Notes: generated from the letters alone by a model not told the origin. Counted from the first letter of the stretch, positions 53,351 through 63,201 are shown. The stretch: 64,000 bases of DNA from Thermoactinomyces daqus (GCF_000763315.1 NZ_JPST01000019.1:1-64000), one strand, 5' to 3'. Made by a program: numbers and translations.

Positions 53351-55180
53351 ATGTTCAGCAAAATCAAACGCATTCTGATTGGAAGACCATTGAGGTCGAA
53401 TGAGTTGCACAGCCAGAAATTAAACAATTTGAAAGCATTGGCCACTCTCTCTTCTGATGCGCTCTCTTCTGTGGCCTACGGCCCGGAGCAAATTCTCATC
53501 GTCCTTGCTACGGTCGGTGCATTGGCCTTTTGGTATTCCCTGCCCATCGCGGTGGGCGTGCTCATATTATTGGTGGCCTTGATCTTATCCTATCGCCAGA
53601 TCATTTATGCCTACCCTCAGGGCGGCGGGTCTTATATGGTGGCGAAGGAAAATCTGGAGATGAATATTGGCCTTGTTGCGGGCGGGTCATTGTTGATCGA
53701 CTATATCCTGACCGTCGCGGTGAGCGTTTCGGCCGGGACGGATGCGATTACCTCCGCCTTTCCGGTGGTGCATCCCCATAAAGTGGGGATCGCGGTCTGC
53801 ATTGTGGTCGTGATCACGATTTTGAATTTGCGGGGACTGACCGAATCAGCTTCCATTTTGGCCTATCCCGTCTATTTGTTCGTATTTGCCCTGGCTATGC
53901 TGATTGTTGTCGGCTTGTATCAGGTATTGACAGGGGCAGCCCCGGCTCATGTGCATGCGAGCATCGGAACACCGGTGGTGGGGATCAGCCTGTTTCTCCT
54001 CCTGAAGGCTTTTTCTTCAGGATGTTCTGCGTTGACGGGGGTTGAAGCCATTTCCAACGCGATTCCCAACTTTAAAGAACCCGCTCCCAAAAATGCGGCC
54101 TTTACCTTGGTGATCATGGGACTTATTTTAGCGTCCCTTTTTTCCGGCATTGTCTTTTTGGCCTATTGGTATGGGATCGCACCCTCAGCAAAGGAGACGG
54201 TGCTTTCTCAACTGGGACGGGCTGTCTTTGGTCGGAATGGCTTCTATTATTTCATTCAGGCGACCACCGCGCTGATCTTGGTGCTGGCGGCCAATACCGG
54301 GTTTTCGGCCTTCCCGTTACTCGCATACAGCCTGGCCAAGGATAAATTTATGCCGCGAGCCTTTACCGTAAGGGGAGACCGCCTTGGCTATTCCAACGGA
54401 ATCGTTACCCTGGGTCTGGCCTCGATTATCTTGATTATCGTTTTTCAGGGAAATACAGAAAATCTGATTCCTCTGTATGCGGTAGGGGTATTTATCCCGT
54501 TTACGCTGTCACAAACCGGGATGATTCTGAAGTGGGTCAGGTCAAAGCCGAAAGGCTGGATCGGCAAATTGGCGGCCAACCTTGCCGGGGCCCTGATTTG
54601 TTTTCTGATTTTGATCATCTTTTTTATCACCAAATTTCAGCATGTATGGATGAGTCTTGTTTTCATTCCGATCTGTGTGTTTATTTTCCATAAAATTCAT
54701 CAGCACTATGTCGCGGTCGGCGATCAGCTGCGCGTCGACTTGTCACATAAGCTGAGCGAGATCAAAACGGCCGGCAACGTGGTGATCGTGCCGGTTGCCG
54801 GGATAACGAAAGTGGTGGAGCAATCCCTCGTTTATGCCAAATCGTTGTCCGATAACGTGGTTGCTGTCTATATCGGATCAAGCCCGGAAGCCATCGATCG
54901 CATGGAAAGAGAATGGGCCGAATGGCAGACGGGAGTCAGACTGGTGACGTTGCATTCCTTATACCGCAGTGTATTAACGCCGCTGAGTGAATTTATCGAT
55001 ATGGTGAAAGCGAAAGCGGACAAAAAAGGAGCCAGGGTGACTGTGGTCATGCCCCAATTTATCACCAAGAAGTGGTGGCACGGGATTCTGCACAATCAGT
55101 CGGGATTTCTCATCATGGCCTATCTGTTGCGCATGCGCGATGTGATTGTCACGATCGTTCCATACCAGTTGCAAAAATAA
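53351..55180 (+). CDS. kimA: KimA-family potassium transporter (APC superfamily)
   Basis: From ATG 53351 (GGAGG upstream) the product is 609 residues. Twelve membrane segments occupy the first ~460 residues, with the KUP/APC block LSSVAYGPEQILIVLATVG, QGGGSYMVAKENL and GVEAISNAIPNFKEP. A cytoplasmic USP-like C-terminal domain follows (VVIVPVAGITKVVEQSLVYAKSL). KimA imports K+ with H+. The upstream c-di-AMP riboswitch supports the assignment. Confidence 0.95.
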   Translation: MFSKIKRILIGRPLRSNELHSQKLNNLKALATLSSDALSSVAYGPEQILIVLATVGALAFWYSLPIAVGVLILLVALILSYRQIIYAYPQGGGSYMVAKENLEMNIGLVAGGSLLIDYILTVAVSVSAGTDAITSAFPVVHPHKVGIAVCIVVVITILNLRGLTESASILAYPVYLFVFALAMLIVVGLYQVLTGAAPAHVHASIGTPVVGISLFLLLKAFSSGCSALTGVEAISNAIPNFKEPAPKNAAFTLVIMGLILASLFSGIVFLAYWYGIAPSAKETVLSQLGRAVFGRNGFYYFIQATTALILVLAANTGFSAFPLLAYSLAKDKFMPRAFTVRGDRLGYSNGIVTLGLASIILIIVFQGNTENLIPLYAVGVFIPFTLSQTGMILKWVRSKPKGWIGKLAANLAGALICFLILIIFFITKFQHVWMSLVFIPICVFIFHKIHQHYVAVGDQLRVDLSHKLSEIKTAGNVVIVPVAGITKVVEQSLVYAKSLSDNVVAVYIGSSPEAIDRMEREWAEWQTGVRLVTLHSLYRSVLTPLSEFIDMVKAKADKKGARVTVVMPQFITKKWWHGILHNQSGFLIMAYLLRMRDVIVTIVPYQLQK

Positions 55181-55193
55181 ATGTTTACTTCGG

Positions 55194-55222
55194 GGAGCCC
55201 GTCTTTTGGGGGCTCCTTTTTT
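55194..55222 (+). terminator. intrinsic terminator after kimA
   Basis: GGAGCCC (55194-55200) pairs with GGGCTCC (55210-55216), followed by six T's. Confidence 0.85.
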
Positions 55223-55237
55223 GATGGCAGGCATCCT

Positions 55238-56134
55238 TCACAAGGCTGTTCCTCGTCGATGGATCAGGACCAGTCCGAAAACAATCAAAAGCATCCCCGA
55301 AAAAGCAAGGAGAGAGAGCGGATCATGAAAGATCAGATAATCGAAAAGCGCCGTGACCGGGGGGACACCGTAAAACAGGCTGGTGACATTGGTCAGATTC
55401 CCTTTTTGGATCAAGAAGTACAGCATCATGGAAGCACCGACAGAGATCACCAACGACATCCACGATAAACTGAGGAGAAACACGGGACTCCAGTGAACCT
55501 GCCATCCCCCGAAAAAAGGAAGCAAGAGAAGAATCACCAGCAACCCTCCGGAATATTGAATTGCCATGTTTACCGGCTGACTCAGTTTGATCCGTTTTTG
55601 CATAAACGTTCCGGCCGTAATGCAACCGAGGCACAACAGGGCGCTTGCCAGTCCGGATAACGGAAAGTGCGGAGCGGAAATGTGATCGGCCACCACGAGA
55701 ACGAGACCGCTTAATCCCAAAAACAGACCTGACCATTGGCCATATCTGATTTTTGTGGCAGCAAAAAAGGCTGTGATGATCGGCTGGGCCCCCAGGATGA
55801 TGGCCAGGATCCCCGGGGCCAGATGATTATTCAGCGCAATAAAGTAGAAGATTTGATACCCGGCTTGCAGCAACAGGCCGGTGAGTATGACATATCCCCA
55901 TTCCTTGCCGGATTTGGGATAAGGGGATCGGGCAGACAGGCAGATGATCCAAAGCACAGCTGTTGAAATGAGGAAACGGAGAAAGACAAAGGTAAAGGGA
56001 TTGGCGTACTGCAATCCCAATTTGACAAAGATCGCCCCGCTGCTCCACGTTAAAACAAAGGCGGCGGGAATGAGGGAACTCCATTTGTTTATTTGCTGCG
56101 GGGCTTTTGGCAGAAACCGGGTTTCTTTGTTCAT
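55238..56134 (-). CDS. EamA/DMT-family transporter
   Basis: The 298-residue protein has ten predicted membrane segments made of two EamA repeats: WSSLIPAAFVLTWSSGAIFVKLGLQYANPFTFVFLRFL and, in the second half, SWMSLVISVGASMMLYFLIQKGNLTNVTSLFYGVPPVTALFDYLIF. Drug/metabolite exporter superfamily; substrate is not predictable. GAGAGGTG precedes ATG 56134. It is divergent from the two-component system. Confidence 0.85.
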   Translation of the reverse strand: MNKETRFLPKAPQQINKWSSLIPAAFVLTWSSGAIFVKLGLQYANPFTFVFLRFLISTAVLWIICLSARSPYPKSGKEWGYVILTGLLLQAGYQIFYFIALNNHLAPGILAIILGAQPIITAFFAATKIRYGQWSGLFLGLSGLVLVVADHISAPHFPLSGLASALLCLGCITAGTFMQKRIKLSQPVNMAIQYSGGLLVILLLLPFFGGWQVHWSPVFLLSLSWMSLVISVGASMMLYFLIQKGNLTNVTSLFYGVPPVTALFDYLIFHDPLSLLAFSGMLLIVFGLVLIHRRGTAL

Positions 56135-56267
56135 GCTGTTTCACCTCTCTCTGGAAACAAAAATATTCATTATCATGAAAATTTTAATTATAGCAAACCA
56201 CTCTCCTGCCTTCAGGTGAAGGATGCCTTGTTTGGATTGCAATGTTGTTTCAGTCGCCTGCATCACT

Positions 56268-56306
56268 TTCAACAAATTTTCAGTTTCCCTTCAGTATGGA
56301 TTCAGT
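56268..56306 (+). promoter_or_regulatory. response-regulator binding repeats before the two-component operon
   Basis: TTCAAC (56268), TTCAGT (56279), TTCAGT (56290) and TTCAGT (56301) are direct repeats with exactly 11-bp period, the geometry of OmpR/PhoB-type regulators. A TAAGAT -10 lies 12 bases after the last start. This suggests autoregulation by the regulator encoded next. Confidence 0.8.
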
Positions 56307-56359
56307 TAGGGCTAAGATAATAGAAGCGGAATGACTTCGGTGAAGGTGGTGGATGTAAG

Positions 56360-57043
56360 ATGCACCAGATAAGGGGAATCAGAATATTGGCAGTCGATGA
56401 TGAGCCGAATATCCTGCAATTTTTGGAGCTCGGCCTGCAAAATGAGGGATTCGAGGTGAGGACGGCCCAAGACGGTATGGAAGCCCTGAACCTCATGAAG
56501 CAGTTCCAGCCGCATGTGGTCATCCTGGATGTCATGATGCCCGGGATCGACGGCTTTGAATTATGCCGCATGTTGAAAAAAATGCAGAATGTGGCGGTGA
56601 TCATGCTCACTGCCAAGGATGAAGTGGATGACAGGGTGAAGGGCCTCACGCTCGGAGCGGATGATTACATGGTGAAACCGTTCAGCTTTGAGGAGTTGTT
56701 GGCGCGGATCCATGCCCGGCTCCGCAATCAGTTCCCCGATCTGTTCGGAGAAGTGGTGATCGGGCCGTTTCAGATTGCAGACCGCCGCAAAGAAATCAGG
56801 TTCAGGGACCGGGTGTTGGAACTTTCCCCGACGGAGTATGCACTGCTTAAATTTTTGGTTCTCAATCATGGGCTGGTTTTAAGCAAAACGATGATTTTGG
56901 AAAAGGTATGGGGTTATGACTTCCAGGGAGATGAAAATATCGTTGAGGTTTATATCCGTTCATTGCGGGCCAAATTGAACGATAAAAATCATGAATTGAT
57001 CCGGACCTTGCGTGGCTCAGGATATCGGGTTGATCTTTCATGA
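56360..57043 (+). CDS. OmpR/PhoB-family response regulator
   Basis: The 227-residue protein has a receiver domain with the acidic pair DDEPN, the phospho-acceptor Asp in VVILDVMMPGIDGF and the conserved Lys in MVKPFSF. A winged-helix DNA-binding domain follows (LSPTEYALLKFLVLNHGLVLSKTMIL, VEVYIRSLRAKL). It overlaps the kinase gene by 4 bases. The 11-bp TTCAG repeats upstream of itself and of the ykcB operon are its probable targets. Confidence 0.94.
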   Translation: MHQIRGIRILAVDDEPNILQFLELGLQNEGFEVRTAQDGMEALNLMKQFQPHVVILDVMMPGIDGFELCRMLKKMQNVAVIMLTAKDEVDDRVKGLTLGADDYMVKPFSFEELLARIHARLRNQFPDLFGEVVIGPFQIADRRKEIRFRDRVLELSPTEYALLKFLVLNHGLVLSKTMILEKVWGYDFQGDENIVEVYIRSLRAKLNDKNHELIRTLRGSGYRVDLS

Positions 57044-58512
57044 ATCGGAAACTGCGGGATGGCTTACGCACCATTTTTGCCTTTGATTCGCTTAAGATTC
57101 AACTCCTGTCCAGGTCATTGCTCGTCCTGGCCGGCTTGCTTATGCTGATCGGGCTTTTTCAGTATGTTTTTATGCAAGGGGTGATCTACAAAAACAAGGC
57201 GACCAGCATGCAGAGCCAAATTCTCGCCATTCCCCGCTTTGCCTGGGAGCAACTCGTTACAAACCCCGGCAGTCTGGACATAAATCCGGGAGACGACTTG
57301 CATCGCCCGTATTTTCTCATCCCTGACGTCAGTCTGGCTTTTGTTGATATGCAGGGGAATTTCCAGTTTGTCTCCATCAGTCCCGAAAGCGCCGCTCCTC
57401 CGAAGTTGGCTGCCGAGCAGTATCTGGATGCGCTGCGCAATGATCCGGAGGCGGATTATCAGGTAACAGCCGGCCCGGACGGGGTGGAGCAATTGCTGGT
57501 TCTGCAGCCGATTGTTTCGCATGACCGGGTGCTCGGAGTAGTTCAGGCAAGTACGCCAACCGGCCCGCTCAAGGAGCTGCTGATCCGGCAACTGTTCACC
57601 TTTTTGAGCCTCTCCCTCGCAGCGATGCTGGTGGGGTTGCTTGGATTTATGCCTGTGCTCAAACGCACGTTGGTTCCTTTGTTCAATATGGTGAACATAG
57701 CCGAACAGATCGATGCGGGCAATTTGGCCAAACGCTTTCCCGCCCGGCAAGGGCAGATGGAGATCGACCGACTGGCGGAATCCTTCAATGGCATGCTGGA
57801 GCGGCTGGAGGCTTCTTTTGCGGCAGAAAGGGAAACGAAAGAACAGATGCGCCGCTTTATCGCGGATGCTTCCCATGAACTTCGCACTCCGTTAACCTCG
57901 ATACACGGTTTTTTGGAAGTGCTGCTGCGCGGTGCGGCCAACAACCCGGAGCAGCTGGACAAAGCCCTGAAAAGCATGCACAGTGAATCGGCACGCCTCA
58001 ATAAATTGGTTCACGATCTTCTGCTCCTGGCCAAGCTGGATCGGACGCCTCATATGGAGCTTGCAGAAGGATGCCTGGATGCCATGTTGCGGGAGATGGA
58101 ACCGCAGCTGCACATTCTGGCCGGGAACCGGAGCCTCTGCCTGTCCGTCGAACCCGATCAGAAATGCAAATACGATGCGGATAAAATGAAGCAGGTGATT
58201 TTAAATCTGTTTCAAAATGCAGTGCAGCATACCGATCCTGAAACAGGCCACATTCAAATTTCCCTGTCAGGTGAGAAGAATGAAGTCAAATTGTCCGTCC
58301 GGGATAATGGCCCGGGGATCGACGAACAGCATCTGCCCCATGTATTTGACCGATTTTACCGTATTGACACGTCCAGGGCCCGCAAACACGGCGGAGCAGG
58401 TCTGGGTCTTTCCATCACCAAATCCATTGTTGATGCGCATGGCGGAACCATTCATGTGGACAGCAAGGTGGGAGAAGGAAGCACCTTCACGGTTTGGCTT
58501 CCCAAACGTTGA
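57040..58512 (+). CDS. sensor histidine kinase
   Basis: The 490-residue protein has TM1 (~25-47), an extracellular sensor region (~48-185), TM2 (~188-208), and a HAMP linker. The HisKA phospho-acceptor is in DASHELRTPLTSIHGF. ATPase boxes N (NLFQNAVQHT), G1 (DNGPGI), F (FDRFYRID) and G2 (GGAGLGLSI) are present. It forms a pair with the OmpR-type regulator. The signal is unknown; an envelope or cell-wall cue is plausible from the target operon. Confidence 0.94.
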   Translation: MNRKLRDGLRTIFAFDSLKIQLLSRSLLVLAGLLMLIGLFQYVFMQGVIYKNKATSMQSQILAIPRFAWEQLVTNPGSLDINPGDDLHRPYFLIPDVSLAFVDMQGNFQFVSISPESAAPPKLAAEQYLDALRNDPEADYQVTAGPDGVEQLLVLQPIVSHDRVLGVVQASTPTGPLKELLIRQLFTFLSLSLAAMLVGLLGFMPVLKRTLVPLFNMVNIAEQIDAGNLAKRFPARQGQMEIDRLAESFNGMLERLEASFAAERETKEQMRRFIADASHELRTPLTSIHGFLEVLLRGAANNPEQLDKALKSMHSESARLNKLVHDLLLLAKLDRTPHMELAEGCLDAMLREMEPQLHILAGNRSLCLSVEPDQKCKYDADKMKQVILNLFQNAVQHTDPETGHIQISLSGEKNEVKLSVRDNGPGIDEQHLPHVFDRFYRIDTSRARKHGGAGLGLSITKSIVDAHGGTIHVDSKVGEGSTFTVWLPKR

Positions 58513-58514
58513 CG

Positions 58515-58556
58515 GCATTCAACCGGCGAATTCAGCTGGATTGAATGCTTTTTTTT
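58515..58556 (+). terminator. intrinsic terminator after the kinase gene
   Basis: GCATTCAA (58515-58522) pairs with TTGAATGC (58541-58548), followed by eight T's. The downstream operon therefore needs its own promoter. Confidence 0.88.
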
Positions 58557-58594
58557 ATGAAAAATTGCTCCGTTTCCCTCTGCCGTTGTGCCTT

Positions 58595-58655
58595 TTCAGC
58601 AAACATTCAGCCAATTCTCAAGCAATATTCAGTTACCCTTAAGCGTCAATTCAGC
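58595..58655 (+). promoter_or_regulatory. six 11-bp-periodic TTCAG half-sites before ykcB
   Basis: TTCAGC (58595), TTCAGC (58606), CTCAAG (58617), TTCAGT (58628), TTAAGC (58639) and TTCAGC (58650) repeat at exactly 11-bp steps. A TAAGAT -10 follows at 58665. It matches the array in front of the response regulator gene, so the two-component system probably controls the glycosylation operon. Confidence 0.82.
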
Positions 58656-58726
58656 CAGAGCAGATAAGATAGCAGAGAAATGAAGACAGCGCATGATATC
58701 AAACAAAGAGGAGTGAATTCGCAACC

Positions 58727-60821
58727 ATGACAGGACAAACGAAGCAGAGGCTGCGGATCGATGGGCTCTTGATCGTGATTGCCCTGCTGGCTGCTTTTTT
58801 GAACATTTTCGATATTTGGAAGGATAAATACGCGAATGCTTACTACACCGCTGCAGTCACCAGCATGCTTCAGAGCTTTCACAATTTCTTCTACGCTTCT
58901 TTTGATCCCGGCGGCTACGTGACGGTTGACAAACCGCCGGTCGTGTTCTGGATTCAGACGATGTTCGCTGCTGTTTTCGGGGTTCACGGCTGGAGCGTGA
59001 TTTTGCCGCAGGCTTTGGCGGGTGTCGGCTCCGTCCTGATGATGTACATACTGGTCAAACCGTCATTCGGAAAAACAGCGGCCCGGCTCGCCAGCCTGGT
59101 CATGGCCTGCACACCGGTCGCGGCAGCGATCAGCCGGAGCAATAATATTGACAGCATGCTGGTGTTTGCCCTGCTTCTGGCCACCTGGATGTTGTTCAAA
59201 GGAATGCGACGGCAAAAGATTTCCTGGATTTTGGGCGCATTTGCCATGATCGGTGTCGGCTTCAACATGAAGATGCTGGAAGCCTATATGGTCGTACCGG
59301 CTATTTATCTCTTTTATCTCCTCGCTTTTAAGAGCGGATGGAAAAAGAAACTGACGGTGTTGGCCGCAGCAACGGTACTTATGGCCGCTGTTTCCCTCTC
59401 TTGGGCGGTCGTGGTCGATTCCATTCCAGCGGATCAACGGCCCTATATCGGCAGCAGCCAAACCAATTCCGTGCTGGAGCTCGCTTTCGGATATAACGGA
59501 ATGAGCCGACTCACAGGAATGCACGGGGGAGGCAAGGGTGCCAGCGGCAAGAGCTGGATGAACGGAGAGCATTTGCGCCAGGCACAGGGGAACGGACGAA
59601 ACATGGCGGGCGATCAGCATACGGCTCCGAACGGGAAACGGATGCCGGGACCGTTCGGAATGTCCAATGGCAAACCGGGCCAAATGCCCCGATTCGGGAT
59701 CTGGCGGCATGTTCGGCACCGGGCAACCGGGTCCGCTCCGCCTGTTTCAAAGCGAACTTTCCGGGCAAATCAGCTGGCTCCTGCCCTTTGTCGCCTTTGC
59801 CTCAGCAGGTCTGCTTGCCGGTGTTCGCCGTAAAAAGCCGCTTACGGATCAGCAACAAGAAACATTATTCTGGCTCGGCTGGTTGCTTCCGGTGATGGCG
59901 TTTTTCAGTGTGGCCGGTTTTTTCCATCAATACTATCTGGTCATGCTGGCTCCGCCGATCGCGGCCCTTACCGGAACGGGCTGGGTGGCGCTGTGGCGGC
60001 AATATCGGAACAAGGAGGAATGGAAACGCTGGCTGCTGCCTTCAGGGATTTTGGCGACGACCGCGTTTGAACTGGTGGTGCTTCACCCGTACCAGCAGCA
60101 GATTGGTGTCGGCTGGTCGATCGGCATCGGAGCGGCCGGCATCGGCTTGTCACTGGTCTTGTTCGTTGCCGCCAGGGAGAAATGGATCCCCGTCGTGGCC
60201 CTTGCCGGCATGCTCGTGCTGCTGGTGGCCCCTTTGTACTGGGCAGCGACTCCGATCATTTACGGTGAAAACAGCATGATTCCGGAGGCCGGACCGGTGC
60301 AGCGGGGCTTTGGTCCGGGAATGGCAATGGGGAAACGCTTTGCCAATCCGCAGATGTCTGCCAATCAAGAATCGCGCGAATCTCACCCGTTCTCCTCAGG
60401 AAGGACAAGGGGAGGACGCGAGACGCAAATCAACTCCAAATTGCTGCAATATGTGACCAGTCACAATACGGGTGAAAAGTATCTGTTTGCCACGACCAAT
60501 GCGATGTCAGCCGCCCCGTATATCATCGAAACGGGCAAACCTGTGATGGCGATGGGTGGATTTTCGGGTTCCGACCCGATTCTCACTGTCTCCAAACTGG
60601 AAGAGATGGTGAAAACCAAAGAAGTGAAGTTTTTCCTGATTCCTTCCCAAGACGGTTTCAGGGGATTTGGGGACGGCAATGAAAGCAACCGGGTATTCGA
60701 GTGGATCCGGGCGCACGGCAAGGAAGTGCCCAAGTCCGAGTGGCAGCCGGACTCATCTCCCGATCACGGATTCCCCATGCACTTTGGCGGCGGGGAAACA
60801 TTATACGAAATTGAGCAATAA
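58727..60821 (+). pseudogene. ykcB: YkcB-like ArnT/PMT-family glycosyltransferase, frameshifted
   Basis: The composite is ~697 residues, close to the ~720 of YkcB. The N-terminal half is a GT-C fold membrane enzyme (NAYYTAAVTSMLQSFHNFFYASFDPGGYVTVDKPPVVFW). The middle is a Gly/Met/Asn-rich extracellular loop, and the second half is GGMFGTGQPGPLRLFQSELSGQISWLLPF to ETLYEIEQ. The frame is lost at a run of four C (59687-59690). Removing one C joins PGQMPDSGSGGMFGTG in frame. It should transfer sugar from a polyprenyl carrier outside the membrane. Whether it is truly inactive is unknown. Confidence 0.85.
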
Positions 60822-60837
60822 GTAAGGAGGGCCGAAC

Positions 60838-61815
60838 ATGAATGAAGCGATTCGCTATTCCATCATCATTCCGGTCTACAATGAAGAAGCCGTTATCCAT
60901 GAAACGCACCGCCGGCTCACGCAGGTGATGGAATCGCTAGCCGAACCGTATGAATTGCTGTTTGTCAACGATGGGAGCCAGGATCGCACAGAGGAAATCA
61001 TCACGGAATTAAAAGAGGCTGATCCTCATGTCAAGCTGTTGGATTTCTCGCGCAACTTCGGCCATCAGATCGCAATCACGGCAGGGATGGATCATGCCCT
61101 CGGCGATGCGATCGTGATTATTGATGCCGATTTGCAAGATCCGCCCGAACTGATTCCGCAAATGATCGAGAAATGGAAGGAAGGGTATGAAGTCGTCTAT
61201 GCCAAGCGCTCAAAACGCAAAGGGGAGACGCTGTTCAAAAAGTGGACGGCGGCTCTTTTTTACCGGACGCTCCGCGCGTTGACCGAGGTAAACATTCCGC
61301 TCGATACGGGCGACTTCCGCCTGATCGACAGGAAAGTGGCAGAGGCTATGAAGGGCATCCGCGAGAAGAACCGCTTTGTCCGTGGTCTGGTCAGCTGGGT
61401 GGGTTTCCGGCAGACAGCGATTGAGTACGTGCGGGATGAGCGGTTTGCCGGGGAAACGAAATACCCGTTGAAGAAAATGTTGCGGTTCTCGATGGACGGG
61501 ATCACCTCCTTCTCTTATAAACCGCTGAAACTGGCTACATATCTCGGTTTTTTCATTTCCTTCGCCAGATTTCTCTATCTGTTGGTCTCGCTCGGGGAAA
61601 GATTGTTCACGACGAGCACGGTTGCCGGGTGGACGTCGCTGATCGCCTGCGTGCTGCTCCTCAACGGGGTGATTCTGATCATTTTGGGGATTCTCGGCGA
61701 GTATGTCGGCAGAATCTATGATGAAACAAAGAACCGTCCCCTCTATATCCTCCGCAACAGGCCGAATGTGGAACAGAGAGAGCAGCAAGAGGTGAAGCAG
61801 GGTGTTCGCCCATAA
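60838..61815 (+). CDS. ykcC: YkcC-like polyprenyl-phosphate glycosyltransferase (GT2)
   Basis: The 325-residue protein has the GT2 motifs IPVYNEEAVIHE, VNDGSQDRTEEI, the DxD motif in IIDADLQDPPELI and GDFRLIDRK. Two C-terminal membrane helices follow (LATYLGFFISFARFLYLLV and WTSLIACVLLLNGVILIILGIL). It should charge undecaprenyl phosphate with a sugar on the cytoplasmic face. AAGGAGG lies nine bases before ATG 60838. Its end overlaps gtrA. Confidence 0.95.
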   Translation: MNEAIRYSIIIPVYNEEAVIHETHRRLTQVMESLAEPYELLFVNDGSQDRTEEIITELKEADPHVKLLDFSRNFGHQIAITAGMDHALGDAIVIIDADLQDPPELIPQMIEKWKEGYEVVYAKRSKRKGETLFKKWTAALFYRTLRALTEVNIPLDTGDFRLIDRKVAEAMKGIREKNRFVRGLVSWVGFRQTAIEYVRDERFAGETKYPLKKMLRFSMDGITSFSYKPLKLATYLGFFISFARFLYLLVSLGERLFTTSTVAGWTSLIACVLLLNGVILIILGILGEYVGRIYDETKNRPLYILRNRPNVEQREQQEVKQGVRP

Positions 61816-62218
61816 GAAGGAGGCTGTTTTGCTCTTTCGCTTCTGCGCTGTCGGGATGGCCAATACGGCCGTCGATTTCGGCGTCTTCTGCCTGCTGACA
61901 CTGGGCGGGATGCCGTTCCTTCCCGCTCAGGCATTCTCCTATACGGCCGGGATTGCCAACAGTTTTATCTTGAACCGGAAATGGACGTTTCGCATCAGGC
62001 GCAAGACGAACACCCCGGAGTTGATGAAGTTTCTTTTGGTAAACGGTTTTTCACTGCTGGTGTCATCCGGCCTGCTTTATCTCTTGCGCGATGTCAATCA
62101 TCTTTCGCTTTGGATTGCCAAGCTGGCAGCCACCGGGGGCGGAATGGCGGTCAACTTTATCGGAAGCCGCCTCTGGGTGTTTTCAGGAACCAAAACCAAG
62201 GGGAGTGAAGTTTCATGA
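61802..62218 (+). CDS. GtrA-family membrane protein (polyprenyl-sugar flippase candidate)
   Basis: The 138-residue protein has four membrane segments and the GtrA signature LLFRFCAVGMANTAVDFGVFCLL..IANSFILNRKWTFR. It is believed to move polyprenyl-phosphate sugars across the membrane. GTG 61802 overlaps the ykcC stop by 14 bases; its stop overlaps galU by 4 bases. Confidence 0.92.
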   Translation: MFAHKKEAVLLFRFCAVGMANTAVDFGVFCLLTLGGMPFLPAQAFSYTAGIANSFILNRKWTFRIRRKTNTPELMKFLLVNGFSLLVSSGLLYLLRDVNHLSLWIAKLAATGGGMAVNFIGSRLWVFSGTKTKGSEVS

Positions 62219-63201
62219 GGGTAAGGAAAGCAGTCATCCCGGCGGCGGGACTGGGTACGCGATTTCTTCCGGCGACGAAAGCCCAGCCAAAGGAAATGCT
62301 GCCGATTGTCGATAAACCCGCCATTCAATATATCGTCGAAGAAGCAGTCCAATCGGGGATTGAAAGCATCATCATCGTTACAGGGAGAAACAAGCGGTCG
62401 ATTGAGGATCATTTTGACCGTTCCGTGGAGCTGGAACAGACCCTCCGGGACAAAGGGAAAACGGATCTCCTGCAGGAGCTGAAGCAGATTTCTAACATGG
62501 CGGCCATTCATTATATCCGGCAAAAGGTGCCGTTGGGGCTGGGGCATGCCATCTTGTGCGCTGAGCAGTTTATCGGGGATGAGCCGTTTGCGGTTCTCCT
62601 GGGGGATGACATGATGGTCTCGGAAAAGCCGGCCCTAAAGCAGCTGATCGATGTGTTTGCCGAAGCGGAAACCGAAGTGGTCGGGGTGCAATCGGTGCCG
62701 TCGTCAGAAGTGCATAAATATGGCATTATCGATGCCCGCAAACAAAGAGGCAGCGTCTATGAGGTTCGCGATTTGGTCGAAAAACCTTCCCTTCATGAAG
62801 CGCCTTCCCGCATGGCGATTATGGGACGTTATATCTTGAAGCCCGCCATCTTCCCGATCTTGCGGACGGTCGGCAGGGGGGCCGGAAATGAAATCCAGTT
62901 GACCGATGCCCTGCGGGTAATCTGCAAAAAGAAGCCGATCCTCGCCCGGGAACTGAAGGGAAGCCGCTATGATATCGGAGACAAATTGGGTTACCTGAAA
63001 GCCGGCATTGAGATCGGTTTGCGGCGGAAGGAAATTGGCCGGCATGATCAAGTGGAATGGGCTGGCACTTGCCAATGTCTGGACGATCGAGTCGTTTGTG
63101 CTGGTTTGGCTGGCTTTGAGGGAAAAAGTGAAGCAAGCTTTTTATTTTGGAACGGCGCTCTACGGGATTGCGGCCTTGCTGCTCCTCGGCTGGACAGCTG
63201 A
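62215..63201 (+). CDS. galU: UTP-glucose-1-phosphate uridylyltransferase GalU with aberrant C-terminus
   Basis: Residues 1 to about 275 match GalU/GtaB: KAVIPAAGLGTRFLPATKAQPKEMLPIVDKPAIQYIVEEA, GLGHAILCAEQF, LLGDDM, KYGIID, RYDIGDKLGYLKAGIEI. The usual last ~15 residues are missing. After GLRRKEIG the frame runs about 50 codons out of frame into the next gene and stops at 63201. It makes UDP-glucose for the envelope polymers of this operon. Activity may survive, as the change lies after the catalytic domain. A deletion or indel near 63030 is the likely cause. Confidence 0.9.
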   Translation: MRVRKAVIPAAGLGTRFLPATKAQPKEMLPIVDKPAIQYIVEEAVQSGIESIIIVTGRNKRSIEDHFDRSVELEQTLRDKGKTDLLQELKQISNMAAIHYIRQKVPLGLGHAILCAEQFIGDEPFAVLLGDDMMVSEKPALKQLIDVFAEAETEVVGVQSVPSSEVHKYGIIDARKQRGSVYEVRDLVEKPSLHEAPSRMAIMGRYILKPAIFPILRTVGRGAGNEIQLTDALRVICKKKPILARELKGSRYDIGDKLGYLKAGIEIGLRRKEIGRHDQVEWAGTCQCLDDRVVCAGLAGFEGKSEASFLFWNGALRDCGLAAPRLDS

